A stretch of 64,000 nucleotides of DNA from Cryobacterium sp. BB307. GTDB taxonomy: Bacteria; Actinomycetota; Actinomycetes; Actinomycetales; Microbacteriaceae. Numbering within the stretch: the first letter of the stretch is position 1; each line of letters starts with the position of its first letter. A program made the translations under genes and the position numbers. This document shows, piece after piece, positions 53,798-64,000 of the stretch. The notes beneath the pieces were generated by a model that saw only the letters and a list, made by a program, of their open reading frames with translations, had not been told where the DNA came from and searched no databases. Where the stretch lies: positions 186,001 through 250,000 of the forward strand of contig NZ_JAANZA010000002.1 of NCBI RefSeq assembly GCF_012274275.1, read 5' to 3'.

Positions 53798-53821
53798 TAA
53801 CTTTAGACCTCAAGTAGAGGT
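53798..53821 (+). promoter_or_regulatory. ftsZ upstream dyad and possible -10 box
   Basis: ACCTC (53807-53811) and GAGGT (53817-53821) form a perfect dyad around AAGTA, 25 nt before the ftsZ GTG. TAACTT at 53798-53803 fits a -10 box. The CCTCAAGT half resembles dyads bound by MerR-family proteins, and FtsR, a MerR-type activator of ftsZ in relatives, is encoded in this window. Binding by FtsR is inference. Confidence 0.35.
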
Positions 53822-53845
53822 TGAACGTACCACCGGAGGCCGGAC

Positions 53846-55003
53846 GTGACATCGAACCAGAACTACCTCGCCGTCATCAAGGTGGTCGGCATCGGCGGTG
53901 GTGGCGTGAACGCCGTCAACCGCATGATCGAGATGGGACTCCGAGGAGTCGAGTTCATCGCGATCAACACCGATGCGCAGGCGCTGCTCATGAGCGACGC
54001 CGACGTCAAGCTGGACGTCGGACGGGAACTGACCCGCGGCCTTGGTGCTGGCGCCGACCCCGAGGTCGGTCGCCGTGCCGCGGAAGACCACGCCGAGGAG
54101 ATCGAAGAGGCCCTGGCCGGCGCCGACATGGTGTTCGTCACCGCGGGTGAGGGCGGCGGCACCGGAACGGGTGGCGCCCCGGTCGTCGCGCGCATCGCCA
54201 AGTCGATCGGCGCTCTCACGATCGGTGTCGTCACCAAGCCGTTCGGCTTCGAAGGCAAGCGCCGGGCGGCCCAGGCCGAGGATGGCGTTGCGGTTCTGAA
54301 GGGTGAGGTCGACACCCTCATCGTCGTCCCGAACGACCGCCTCCTGGAGATCAGCGATCGTGGCATCAGCTTCCTCGAAGCGTTCGCGACCGCCGACCAG
54401 GTGCTCCTCGCCGGCGTGCAGGGCATCACCGACCTCATCACGACGCCGGGCCTGATCAACCTCGACTTCGCCGACGTGAAGTCGGTCATGCAGGGTGCCG
54501 GTTCGGCACTCATGGGCATCGGATCCTCTCGTGGTGCCGACCGGGCGATCAAGGCCGCAGAACTCGCGGTCGCGAGCCCGCTGCTCGAGGCCAGCATCGA
54601 CGGCGCGCACGGCGTGCTGCTGTCCATCCAGGGCGGCTCGAACCTCGGCATCTTCGAGATCAACGACGCGGCCCGCCTGGTGCAGGAAGCCGTGCACCCC
54701 GAGGCGAACATCATCTTCGGCGCGGTGATCGACGACACCCTGGGCGACGAGGTGCGCGTCACCGTCATCGCGGCCGGATTCGACGGTGGCGAGCCTGCGA
54801 CTCGCAAGGCCGACCGTCGCTCCAACTACGTCACCGCCGGAGCGGTCGCGCCCGCGGTCACCTCCGCCGCCGTCGCAGAACCGGTCGCCGAACCCGCCAG
54901 CACGCCGGTGTGGGGCGCCGAGCCCGAGGTGCCGGTCCCCAGCGCCGACCCGGCGTTCGATGACGCCAGCGACGACCTGGACATCCCCGACTTCCTGAAA
55001 TGA
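53846..55003 (+). CDS. ftsZ: Cell division GTPase FtsZ
   Basis: Tubulin-like GTPase that forms the division ring. The 385 residues carry [16 protein letters not shown] (12-27), the GTP loop GGGTGTG at about 103-109, and the T7 synergy loop [11 protein letters not shown] near 205-215. After the globular core (about residue 320) comes an Ala/Pro-rich linker and the conserved C-terminal peptide [10 protein letters not shown], which binds SepF and other partners. There is no ftsA in the cluster, as usual in actinobacteria. GTG start with GGAGG upstream; the stop overlaps the yggS ATG. Confidence 0.98.
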   Translation: MTSNQNYLAVIKVVGIGGGGVNAVNRMIEMGLRGVEFIAINTDAQALLMSDADVKLDVGRELTRGLGAGADPEVGRRAAEDHAEEIEEALAGADMVFVTAGEGGGTGTGGAPVVARIAKSIGALTIGVVTKPFGFEGKRRAAQAEDGVAVLKGEVDTLIVVPNDRLLEISDRGISFLEAFATADQVLLAGVQGITDLITTPGLINLDFADVKSVMQGAGSALMGIGSSRGADRAIKAAELAVASPLLEASIDGAHGVLLSIQGGSNLGIFEINDAARLVQEAVHPEANIIFGAVIDDTLGDEVRVTVIAAGFDGGEPATRKADRRSNYVTAGAVAPAVTSAAVAEPVAEPASTPVWGAEPEVPVPSADPAFDDASDDLDIPDFLK

Positions 55004-55683
55004 CCGATCAGTCCGCGCCGCTTGCTGAGCGGGTCGCGACGGTGCAGCAGCAGCTGGCGGATGCCGCGCGCGAGGCCGGACGCGACCCGGGCGAGCTGAC
55101 GACGATCGTCGTCACCAAGTTCCACCCCGCGTCGCTCGTGCGCGAGCTCGCCGCGCTCGGCATGCGCGACATCGGCGAGAACCGGCATCAGGAGGCTCAC
55201 GCCAAGGCGGCGGAACTGACCGACGTGGACGTGCGCTGGCATTTCGTCGGCCAGTTGCAGAGCAAGAAGGCCCGCGCGGTCCGCCAGTACGCCGATGTCA
55301 TCCACTCCATCGACCGGGACAACCTGGTCGACGCCCTCGCATCCGACGAGAAGGAGATCGACGCGCTCATCCAGTTGAACCTGACCGACGACCCCGGCCG
55401 CGGCGGCGTCGGCGACGACGCACTGGATCAACTCGTCGAGAAGGTGCTCGAGACATCTGGTCTCAGGCTGCGCGGCGTGATGGCCGTCGCGCCGCTCGAT
55501 GAGGACCCGCGCGGCGCGTTCGCGCGAGTTCGGGCGGCTTCCGAGCGGGTGCGGACGCACGCTCCGGATGCGACCTGGATCTCCGCGGGGATGTCTGGAG
55601 ATTTCCGGGAAGCCATCTGGGAGGGCGCGACACACCTTCGTATCGGCACGGCAATCACCGGAAACCGGCCTCCGCGCGATTAA
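55000..55683 (+). CDS. YggS-family pyridoxal phosphate homeostasis protein
   Basis: 227-residue TIM-barrel protein that binds pyridoxal 5'-phosphate without a known enzymatic activity and affects amino acid and B6 balance. The PLP lysine lies in [12 protein letters not shown] (about residue 40). Further signatures are [36 protein letters not shown] and the phosphate-binding [14 protein letters not shown]. It overlaps ftsZ by 4 nt. In most relatives a YfiH/PgeF laccase-domain gene lies between ftsZ and yggS; it is absent here. Confidence 0.94.
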   Translation: MTDQSAPLAERVATVQQQLADAAREAGRDPGELTTIVVTKFHPASLVRELAALGMRDIGENRHQEAHAKAAELTDVDVRWHFVGQLQSKKARAVRQYADVIHSIDRDNLVDALASDEKEIDALIQLNLTDDPGRGGVGDDALDQLVEKVLETSGLRLRGVMAVAPLDEDPRGAFARVRAASERVRTHAPDATWISAGMSGDFREAIWEGATHLRIGTAITGNRPPRD

Positions 55684-55715
55684 TCTGGCAAGCAGAAGTT
55701 CTACAGGAGGACGAG

Positions 55716-56213
55716 ATGGCAAACCCGTTGCGCAAGACCATGGTCTATTTGGGACTCGCCGACGAGGAGTTCGACTACGACGACGCTCCGCAGCAGCAGC
55801 AACATCAGCAGCATGGCGCGCCGGCTCCCGTCCAGGCCGCAGCTCCTCACCATCAGCAGACCGGTCAGCGTGCGCCGGTGACACCGCTGCGCCGAGCGAC
55901 CCCGGTCAAGGCGGCGCCGCAGGCCGAGCTCAACGAGATCCTCACCGTGCACCCGCGCCAGTACAAGGACGCCCAGGTCATCGCCGAGAGCTTCCGTGAG
56001 GGCATCCCGGTCATCATCAACCTGTCCCAGATGAGCGAACCGGAGGCGCGTCGCCTCGTGGACTTCGCCAGCGGACTCTCTCAGGGCCTCTATGGCAAAA
56101 TCGAGCGTGTGACGAACAAGGTATTTCTGCTCTCACCCGCTCACGTCGCAGTGAGCGGCGACGAGGCCGAACTCGACGCGGACGTGGACGCGTCGTTCTT
56201 CCCGCAAGCGTGA
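55716..56213 (+). CDS. sepF: Cell division protein SepF
   Basis: Membrane-binding FtsZ anchor that replaces FtsA in actinobacteria. The 165 residues start with the amphipathic membrane-targeting helix [15 protein letters not shown]. An unusually Gln/His-rich linker follows (about 27-55, including QQQQHQQHG), then the globular SepF domain (about 75-150) with [18 protein letters not shown] and [14 protein letters not shown] strong AGGAGG ribosome binding site precedes the ATG, and TAATCT at 55681 could be an internal -10 box. Confidence 0.95.
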   Translation: MANPLRKTMVYLGLADEEFDYDDAPQQQQHQQHGAPAPVQAAAPHHQQTGQRAPVTPLRRATPVKAAPQAELNEILTVHPRQYKDAQVIAESFREGIPVIINLSQMSEPEARRLVDFASGLSQGLYGKIERVTNKVFLLSPAHVAVSGDEAELDADVDASFFPQA

Positions 56214-56232
56214 GTCGGTTCGGGCGGTTCTG

Positions 56233-56529
56233 ATGGCGATCATCGGGACCATCCTCTATTACGCCCTGCTGCTGTACCTGCTGGTGCTGTGGGCGCGCTT
56301 CATCCTGGACCTGGTTCGCGCGTTCGCCAGGCAATGGCGTCCCCGCGGCTTCGGTTTGGTCATCGCGGAGATCATCTACGCTCTGACCGACCCGCCCATC
56401 CGGGCGGTGCGCCGAGTCGTACCGCCGCTGCGCGTCGGCGGCGCTGCGCTCGACTTCGCCTGGAGCATCGTCATGCTCGCGGTGATCATCCTCATCTACG
56501 TCGCGCTCGCACTGGCTCGCGTCGGGTAG
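56233..56529 (+). CDS. YggT-family membrane protein
   Basis: 98 residues with two membrane helices (about 4-27 and 72-95) joined by a loop containing WARFILDLVRAFARQWRP and LTDPPIRAVRRVVPPL, the YggT signature. The gene lies between sepF and divIVA in most actinobacteria and cyanobacteria. Homologues influence membrane or division organisation, but no precise activity is known. ATG start, 19 nt after sepF. Confidence 0.9.
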   Translation: MAIIGTILYYALLLYLLVLWARFILDLVRAFARQWRPRGFGLVIAEIIYALTDPPIRAVRRVVPPLRVGGAALDFAWSIVMLAVIILIYVALALARVG

Positions 56530-56626
56530 GGGCGGCGCGAATGGGGGCTCCCGCCGGAGCGGACGCCCCGCTATCCTGTAGCGCATCCGGTCCCTGGGAG
56601 GTTACGCGCAAGGTGGCTGTGTACTC

Positions 56627-56690
56627 TTGACAAGCAGGTCGTTCGATCCTTTGGTTCGGACACGCGGCCGCACCGTAAGCGGCACTTACG
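56627..56690 (+). promoter_or_regulatory. divIVA upstream region: -35-like box and dyad
   Basis: The 237-nt gap before divIVA holds a perfect -35 hexamer TTGACA (56627-56632), without a good -10 at 16-18 nt, and a dyad CGTAAG (56674-56679) / CTTACG (56685-56690) with a 5-nt spacer. Such a long leader suggests that divIVA has its own regulated promoter, separate from the dcw run. The identity of the regulator is unknown. Confidence 0.35.
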
Positions 56691-56766
56691 ACCGGTGGGG
56701 GATTATTTGTTAGCGTTACTGGTACGTCTCTCCTGACGCGCCCGATGAGTTGTGAAGGTGGCACCA

Positions 56767-57453
56767 ATGGCCCTGACGCCTGAAGATGTGGTCAACAAGC
56801 GGTTTGAACCGACCCGGTTCCGTGAGGGCTACGACCAGGATGAGGTCGACGATTTTCTCGACGAGGTCGTCGTCGAGTTGCGTCGCCTGAATCAGGAGAA
56901 CGAGGAACTGCGCCAGCGACTGGCTGCGAGCGAGGCGCGCATCAACGAGCTGCAGCGCAGCGGTGCATCGGCTCCCGCTGCCGCTCCGGTGCAGCCCGCT
57001 GTCACCGAGGCCGCCCCGGTCGCACCCGCCCCGGCGCCGGTCCCCGCACCCGCGGTGTTCCCCGCGCCTGTGCAGGACGACCCCACGAGCACCAACAACC
57101 TGCTTCAGCTCGCGCGCCGTCTCCACGAGGAGCACGTGCGTGAGGGCGCCGAGAAGCGCGACGCGCTCATCGCCGAGGGGCACGCCACCGCCGCACGGAT
57201 CGTCGGCGAGGCCGAGGCGCAGCAGCGTGCCCGCCTCAGCACCCTCGAGCAGGAGCGCACCGCACTCGAGCAGAAGATCGACGAACTGCGCACCTTCGAG
57301 CGCGAGTACCGCCAGAAGCTGAAGGGCCACCTCGAGGGTCTGCTCAGCGACCTCGACTCGTCAGCGGTGACCAGCGGCGCACCCGCATCGGTCGACTACG
57401 GTTCCGTGCCGACACCGCCTCCGGCAAGCTTCCAGGGCTTTGGCGGCAACTGA
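56767..57453 (+). CDS. divIVA: Polar growth protein DivIVA/Wag31
   Basis: 228-residue coiled-coil scaffold that marks the cell poles and directs wall synthesis in rod-shaped actinobacteria. The N-terminal membrane-binding domain (1-60) has LTPEDVVNKRFEPTRFREGYD and the FLDEV motif. An Ala/Pro/Val-rich linker (about 66-105) precedes the long second coiled coil (about 108-205). Ser/Thr kinases phosphorylate Wag31 in mycobacteria; the threonines near 55-75 are possible sites but none is obvious. The ATG at 56767 gives the family MALTPEDV start. It overlaps lspA by 14 nt. Confidence 0.95.
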   Translation: MALTPEDVVNKRFEPTRFREGYDQDEVDDFLDEVVVELRRLNQENEELRQRLAASEARINELQRSGASAPAAAPVQPAVTEAAPVAPAPAPVPAPAVFPAPVQDDPTSTNNLLQLARRLHEEHVREGAEKRDALIAEGHATAARIVGEAEAQQRARLSTLEQERTALEQKIDELRTFEREYRQKLKGHLEGLLSDLDSSAVTSGAPASVDYGSVPTPPPASFQGFGGN

Positions 57454-58000
57454 GCCGAAGGCCCGAACCCAGGCGCTAACGAGCGCGAGGGCGTTGATCG
57501 TCCTCGCGCTCGTCGCTGTCTTGGTCTACGGCCTCGACCAGCTCAGCAAGTTCCTCATCATCTCGTCGATGGACATCGGGGAGATGTTCCCCGTCTTGGG
57601 TCAGCTCCTGCAGTTCCACTTCGTGAAGAATCCGGGCGCGGCATTCTCGCTCGCGAGCGGCAGCACGTGGGTGTTCTCGATCGTCGCCACCGGCGTGACG
57701 ACCTTCATCATCTGGTACGCGCGACGCATCCGATCGCTCAGCTGGGCGATCCTGTTCGGGATGCTGCTGGGCGGCACCCTGGGGAACCTCACTGACCGGT
57801 TCTTCCGTGACCCGGGCTTCGCGATCGGCCATGTGATCGACTTCATCCAGGTCTGGGGTTTCCCGGCGATCTTCAACGTCGCGGACATCTTCATCGTCTC
57901 CAGCATGGGGTTGTTCATCCTGCTGACCATCCGCGGCGTCGGACTCGACGGTCGGCGGCACGCCGGAGCGCAGTCGGCCGCGGATACCGGCGAGAAGTAG
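57440..58000 (+). CDS. lspA: Lipoprotein signal peptidase (signal peptidase II)
   Basis: Membrane aspartic protease that cleaves prolipoprotein signal peptides; the exported amine oxidase at 8108 is one plausible client. The 186 residues have four membrane helices. Motifs are [31 protein letters not shown] with the first catalytic aspartate, and [12 protein letters not shown] with the second. The TTG start lies inside the end of divIVA, with CCAGGG upstream. The hydrophilic C-terminal tail (about 165-186) is unremarkable. Confidence 0.95.
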   Translation: MAATEPKARTQALTSARALIVLALVAVLVYGLDQLSKFLIISSMDIGEMFPVLGQLLQFHFVKNPGAAFSLASGSTWVFSIVATGVTTFIIWYARRIRSLSWAILFGMLLGGTLGNLTDRFFRDPGFAIGHVIDFIQVWGFPAIFNVADIFIVSSMGLFILLTIRGVGLDGRRHAGAQSAADTGEK

Positions 58001-58005
58001 GAGCC

Positions 58006-58929
58006 ATGGAATCTCGCAGCCTGCCGGTGCCAGACGGCCTGGTCGGCGAACGTGCCGACTCGGCGTTGTCCAAGCTCCTCGGATTCTCCCGCAGCTTCGC
58101 GGCCGAGGTCATCGACGCCGGCGGGGTGACCGCCAACGGGCAGACCCTCGGCAAGTCGGATCGGCTGGCACGCGACGCGTGGCTCGAAGTGCAGTGGCAG
58201 CCGAAAGAGGCTCCGGCCGTAGTCCCGCTCGCGGTGCCAGAGCTCACGATCGTGCATGATGACGACGACATCGTCGTGGTGGACAAGCCGATCGGGGTGG
58301 CAGCGCATCCGTCGATCGGCTGGGACGGCCCGACCGTGCTCGGCGCCCTTGCCGCAGCCGGCTTCCGGGTCAGCACCTCCGGCGCTTCTGAGCGAGCCGG
58401 CATCGTGCACCGGCTCGACGCCGGAACGAGCGGCCTCATGGTGGTGGCGAAGAGCGAGCGCGCCTACAGCGACTTGAAGCGCCAGTTCCACGACCGGGAG
58501 GTGGACAAGATCTACCACGCGGTGGTGCAGGGGCATCCGGATCCGCTGACCGGCACCATTGACGCGCCGATCGGTCGTCACCCGGGCTCGAAGTGGAAGT
58601 TCGCGGTGGTCTCCGACGGCAAGCCGTCGATCACCCACTACGAGACCCTCGAGGCGTTCCCGAGCGCGAGCCTGATCGAGGTGCACCTGGAGACCGGGCG
58701 AACCCACCAGATCCGGGTGCACATGGCAGCCCAGCGGCACCCGTGCGTCGGCGACAGCATGTACGGCGCCGACCCGACGATCACCGCGCGGCTGGGTCTG
58801 ACGAGACAGTGGCTGCACGCCGTACGGCTGGGCTTCACCCACCCGGGAGCGCGGGAGTACGTCGAGTTCCGCACCGGGTACCCGGATGACCTCCAGCACG
58901 CGCTCGACGAACTCCGCCGCGCCTCCTGA
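58006..58929 (+). CDS. rluA: RluA-family 23S rRNA pseudouridine synthase
   Basis: 307 residues. An N-terminal S4 RNA-binding domain (about 15-65) precedes the RluA/RsuA catalytic domain with [10 protein letters not shown], whose Asp138 is the catalytic residue. Further blocks are [20 protein letters not shown] and DSMYGAD. By position after lspA this corresponds to the RluD-like enzyme that modifies helix 69 of 23S rRNA; the exact uridines cannot be read. ATG start 6 nt after lspA with GTAGGAG. Intact. Confidence 0.93.
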   Translation: MESRSLPVPDGLVGERADSALSKLLGFSRSFAAEVIDAGGVTANGQTLGKSDRLARDAWLEVQWQPKEAPAVVPLAVPELTIVHDDDDIVVVDKPIGVAAHPSIGWDGPTVLGALAAAGFRVSTSGASERAGIVHRLDAGTSGLMVVAKSERAYSDLKRQFHDREVDKIYHAVVQGHPDPLTGTIDAPIGRHPGSKWKFAVVSDGKPSITHYETLEAFPSASLIEVHLETGRTHQIRVHMAAQRHPCVGDSMYGADPTITARLGLTRQWLHAVRLGFTHPGAREYVEFRTGYPDDLQHALDELRRAS

Positions 58930-58956
58930 CGCGGCTTCTTGGTCGGGCGACCCTCG

Positions 58957-58962
58957 TAGGCT
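58957..58962 (+). promoter_or_regulatory. -10 box for a leaderless small membrane protein mRNA
   Basis: TAGGCT ends 6 nt before the GTG at 58969, with no ribosome binding site. The same hexamer and spacing occur before the prenyl synthase gene at 38853. Confidence 0.5.
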
Positions 58963-58968
58963 GGTGAC

Positions 58969-59313
58969 GTGGGCTACTTCGTCATCGCACTCGGGGTGAT
59001 CATCCTGATCAGCAACATCACCACCCTGACCCGCAGTCCGCGGCCGACGCACATCAACGGCCTGCGCCGACGCAAGGACAGCGAATCGGATGCCGCGTGG
59101 GAAGCGGGTTTGAAGCTCTACCTGCCGTTCAGCATCGCTGTCGGGATCATCGGAATTGTCGGCGGCGCCGTCGGGCTGTTCATGGGCGAGAGGGAGTTCG
59201 TGGTCCTCGGCATCACGCTCGTGCTGATGATTCTCGTTGCCATCGTCGGAGCCGTGCTGTTCGACCGACGCGTCAAGCGCGAGGCGCGACGGGAAGCCGG
59301 TGGTGGGTCTTAG
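58969..59313 (+). CDS. Small membrane protein of unknown function
   Basis: 114 residues with three hydrophobic segments: about 3-19, 52-72 and 77-98. Between the first and second lies a charged loop with a basic run (LRRRKDSESDAAWEAG), and the C-terminal tail is basic. It resembles no family I can name. It sits between rluA and dnaE with a likely leaderless start (GTG six bases after TAGGCT). Its coding region ends 33 nt before dnaE, where TAGGCT at 59311 overlaps the stop codon. Confidence 0.7.
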   Translation: MGYFVIALGVIILISNITTLTRSPRPTHINGLRRRKDSESDAAWEAGLKLYLPFSIAVGIIGIVGGAVGLFMGEREFVVLGITLVLMILVAIVGAVLFDRRVKREARREAGGGS

Positions 59314-59316
59314 GCT
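59311..59316 (+). promoter_or_regulatory. -10 box of dnaE
   Basis: TAGGCT overlaps the end of the upstream membrane protein gene and lies 30 nt before the TTG of dnaE, leaving room for the CGGAG ribosome binding site. Confidence 0.35.
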
Positions 59317-59346
59317 GGAGGCCCACCCTCGTTACTCGGAGATTCA

Positions 59347-62862
<3,516 letters not shown>

Positions 62863-62869
62863 CCCCCGG

Positions 62870-63382
62870 TCAGTCGAGCGGGTGCAGCCGGTGGTAGGCG
62901 CGCTCGAAGTAGAGCAGCGCCTCATCGTCGGCGCCGAGCGCGCCATCCTGGATCTGCACCACCACAACCGCGTTGCCGTGGTGCGGATGCCTGCCGATGA
63001 TGCGTCCGAGCATCCAGGCCGGGACGTCCTTCAGCAGCGGCAGCCCGGCCGGCCCCGGCTGCCAGTGGTCGCCGTTGAAGCGATCCTCGTGCCGGCCGGA
63101 CATGCGTTCGGCGATCGCCCGGTTGCGCGAGCCGAGCATGTGGATGAGCACATGTTCGGTGCCCTCGATGGCCGGCCACGCGGTCGAGACGCGCGCCATG
63201 TTGAAGCTCGCCATCGGCGGGACGGCCGCGAGCGATGCGAGCGAGGTGGCGGTGAACCCCACGGGAAGGCCATCGGGGGTTCGGCCGGTGATGACTGAGA
63301 CGCCGGCTGCGAGCCTGCGGAACGCCTGCTTGAAGGCGTCGATGTCGTGGGCGATGTCGCGCGTGTCCTCTGGAGTTGCCAT
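62870..63382 (-). CDS. Flavin reductase domain protein (HpaC/split-barrel type)
   Basis: 170-residue FMN-binding split barrel. Family motifs are FKQAFRRLAAGVSVIT, the flavin-binding GFTATSLASL, and HGNAVVVVQI near the end. Such proteins supply reduced flavin to two-component monooxygenases or are NAD(P)H:flavin oxidoreductases. No monooxygenase gene is adjacent. ATG start with GAGG upstream. It converges on dnaE, separated by 7 nt, and is divergent from hisD. Confidence 0.88.
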   Translation of the reverse strand: MATPEDTRDIAHDIDAFKQAFRRLAAGVSVITGRTPDGLPVGFTATSLASLAAVPPMASFNMARVSTAWPAIEGTEHVLIHMLGSRNRAIAERMSGRHEDRFNGDHWQPGPAGLPLLKDVPAWMLGRIIGRHPHHGNAVVVVQIQDGALGADDEALLYFERAYHRLHPLD

Positions 63383-63428
63383 GTCGTTGACCTCAAGTCG
63401 CTTAGGAGGGGGCGGTATTCCCGCGCCG

Positions 63429-63434
63429 TATGCT
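63429..63434 (+). promoter_or_regulatory. -10 box of hisD
   Basis: TATGCT (TANNNT) lies 10 nt before the hisD ATG, so the predicted leader is only about 3-4 nt. No ribosome binding site is visible, suggesting near-leaderless translation. Confidence 0.4.
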
Positions 63435-63444
63435 TGAAGCCGCC

Positions 63445-64000
63445 ATGATTCAGACGATAGACCTCCGCGGCAGGGACTTCAGCCGCAGCGAGTTGCGCAC
63501 AATCATTCCGCGTGCCCAGACGGATGTCTCGGTCGCGATCGCGACCGCCGCCGAGCTCATCGAGGGCGTGCGGGAGCGCGGGTCAGCCGCCCTGCTTGAC
63601 CAGGCGGAGCGGCTCGATGGGGTGCGGCCGACGTCGCTGCGGGTGGAGGCATCCGCCATCGAGGCCGCCGTCGACGCACTGGACCCGGCGGTGCGGGAGG
63701 CGCTCGAGGAGGCGATCTACCGCGTCGGCGAGGCATCCGCCGCGCAACTTCCGCCACCGGCGGTGACTGCGCTCGGGCAAGGTGCGCAGATCGAGCAGCG
63801 CTGGCAGCCGATCCACCGTGTCGGCTTCTACGTGCCGGGCGGCAAGGCGGTCTACCCATCGAGCGTCGTGATGAACGTCGTGCCGGCGATGGCCGCGGGC
63901 GTGAAGTCGGTGGCGATCGTGTCGCCGCCGCAGAAGGCGTTCGGCGGTTCGGTGCACCCGACCATCCTCGGGGCGGCCGGGCTGCTCGGCGTCGAGGAGG
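63445..64000 (+). CDS. hisD: Histidinol dehydrogenase, 3' end outside window
   Basis: First 185 residues of the enzyme that oxidises histidinol to histidine in two NAD-dependent steps. The N-terminus MIQTIDLRGRDFSRSEL, ERWQPIHRVGFYVPGGKAVYP-type block (here with IEQRWQPI) and the SSVVMNVVPA segment are diagnostic. The gene continues past the window edge, so the zinc-binding and catalytic histidine regions cannot be seen. ATG start shortly after TATGCT. Other his genes probably follow. Confidence 0.95.
   Translation, partial: MIQTIDLRGRDFSRSELRTIIPRAQTDVSVAIATAAELIEGVRERGSAALLDQAERLDGVRPTSLRVEASAIEAAVDALDPAVREALEEAIYRVGEASAAQLPPPAVTALGQGAQIEQRWQPIHRVGFYVPGGKAVYPSSVVMNVVPAMAAGVKSVAIVSPPQKAFGGSVHPTILGAAGLLGVEE

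Noticed and set aside
56627..56655. Full housekeeping promoter built on TTGACA before divIVA
   Set aside because: The -35 is perfect, but the hexamers at 16-18 nt (such as TTTGGT) are poor -10 matches. Reported only as a weak regulatory region.
39540..57453. Missing ftsA in the division cluster as an anomaly
   Set aside because: Actinobacteria normally lack ftsA and use SepF, which is present at 55716.

Overview
The window is high-GC actinobacterial chromosome, most likely Microbacteriaceae. The evidence is protein similarity, gene order (mraZ-rsmH-ftsL-ftsI-murE-murF-mraY-murD-ftsW-murG-murC-ftsQ-ftsZ-yggS-sepF-yggT-divIVA without ftsA), frequent GTG starts, the actinobacterial regulators GarA/OdhI, FtsR, an Rv2175c-like protein and a PASTA kinase, and a MurE whose substrate motif departs from the meso-diaminopimelate form. 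No rRNA, tRNA, CRISPR array, prophage or insertion sequence was seen. Genes are packed so tightly that no gene-free stretch exceeds about 250 bases.

Region 1 (1-10180) is accessory and metabolic. It holds a partial DUF503 gene, a long gluconeogenic-type GAPDH, an ECF41 sigma factor with an FAD oxidoreductase, a VOC protein, a DnaJ/NERD-like fusion, malate dehydrogenase, an operon of ECF sigma factor, O6-alkylguanine methyltransferase and 3-methyladenine glycosylase, an exported amine oxidase with an apparently circularly permuted fold, and a Pr6Pr-like membrane protein.

Region 2 (10260-28660) starts with pgsA-like, GarA/OdhI, FtsR and a second MerR regulator. It continues with a ParA-like ATPase, pyruvate carboxylase, a LysR-controlled transporter/amidohydrolase/deacylase operon, a MinD-like ATPase, peptide deformylase, a FadD15-like ligase, an acyltransferase and class II DAHP synthase. 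Region 3 (28823-39300) carries a PknL-like PASTA kinase, a LysM wall protein and an Rv2175c-like DNA-binding protein. An HNH/DUF222 protein, an anchored VOC protein, a BCCT transporter, a cobalamin adenosyltransferase, a polyprenyl synthetase and DUF3040 follow. From fadD15 to ftsZ the order broadly parallels Mycobacterium tuberculosis Rv2187-Rv2150c, with local insertions and losses.

Region 4 (39465-58000) is the division and cell-wall (dcw) cluster. It is one nearly continuous + strand run with 1-29 nt overlaps, led by a promoter overlapping 10-bp-spaced MraZ boxes. It makes lipid II (murE, murF, mraY, murD, murG, murC), the divisome (ftsL-like, ftsI, ftsW, ftsQ, ftsZ, sepF) and the polar growth protein DivIVA/Wag31. 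Region 5 (57440-64000) has lspA, rluA, a small membrane protein, dnaE, a flavin reductase and the start of hisD.

The most unusual signals are the permuted amine oxidase, two closely similar ECF-type promoters in front of the two sigma-factor loci, a Tag glycosylase lacking most zinc-snap ligands, a DnaJ/NERD fusion lacking nuclease residues, the atypical MurE motif, and long perfect intergenic palindromes. Many -10 hexamers sit 6-8 nt before a start codon, implying leaderless mRNAs.
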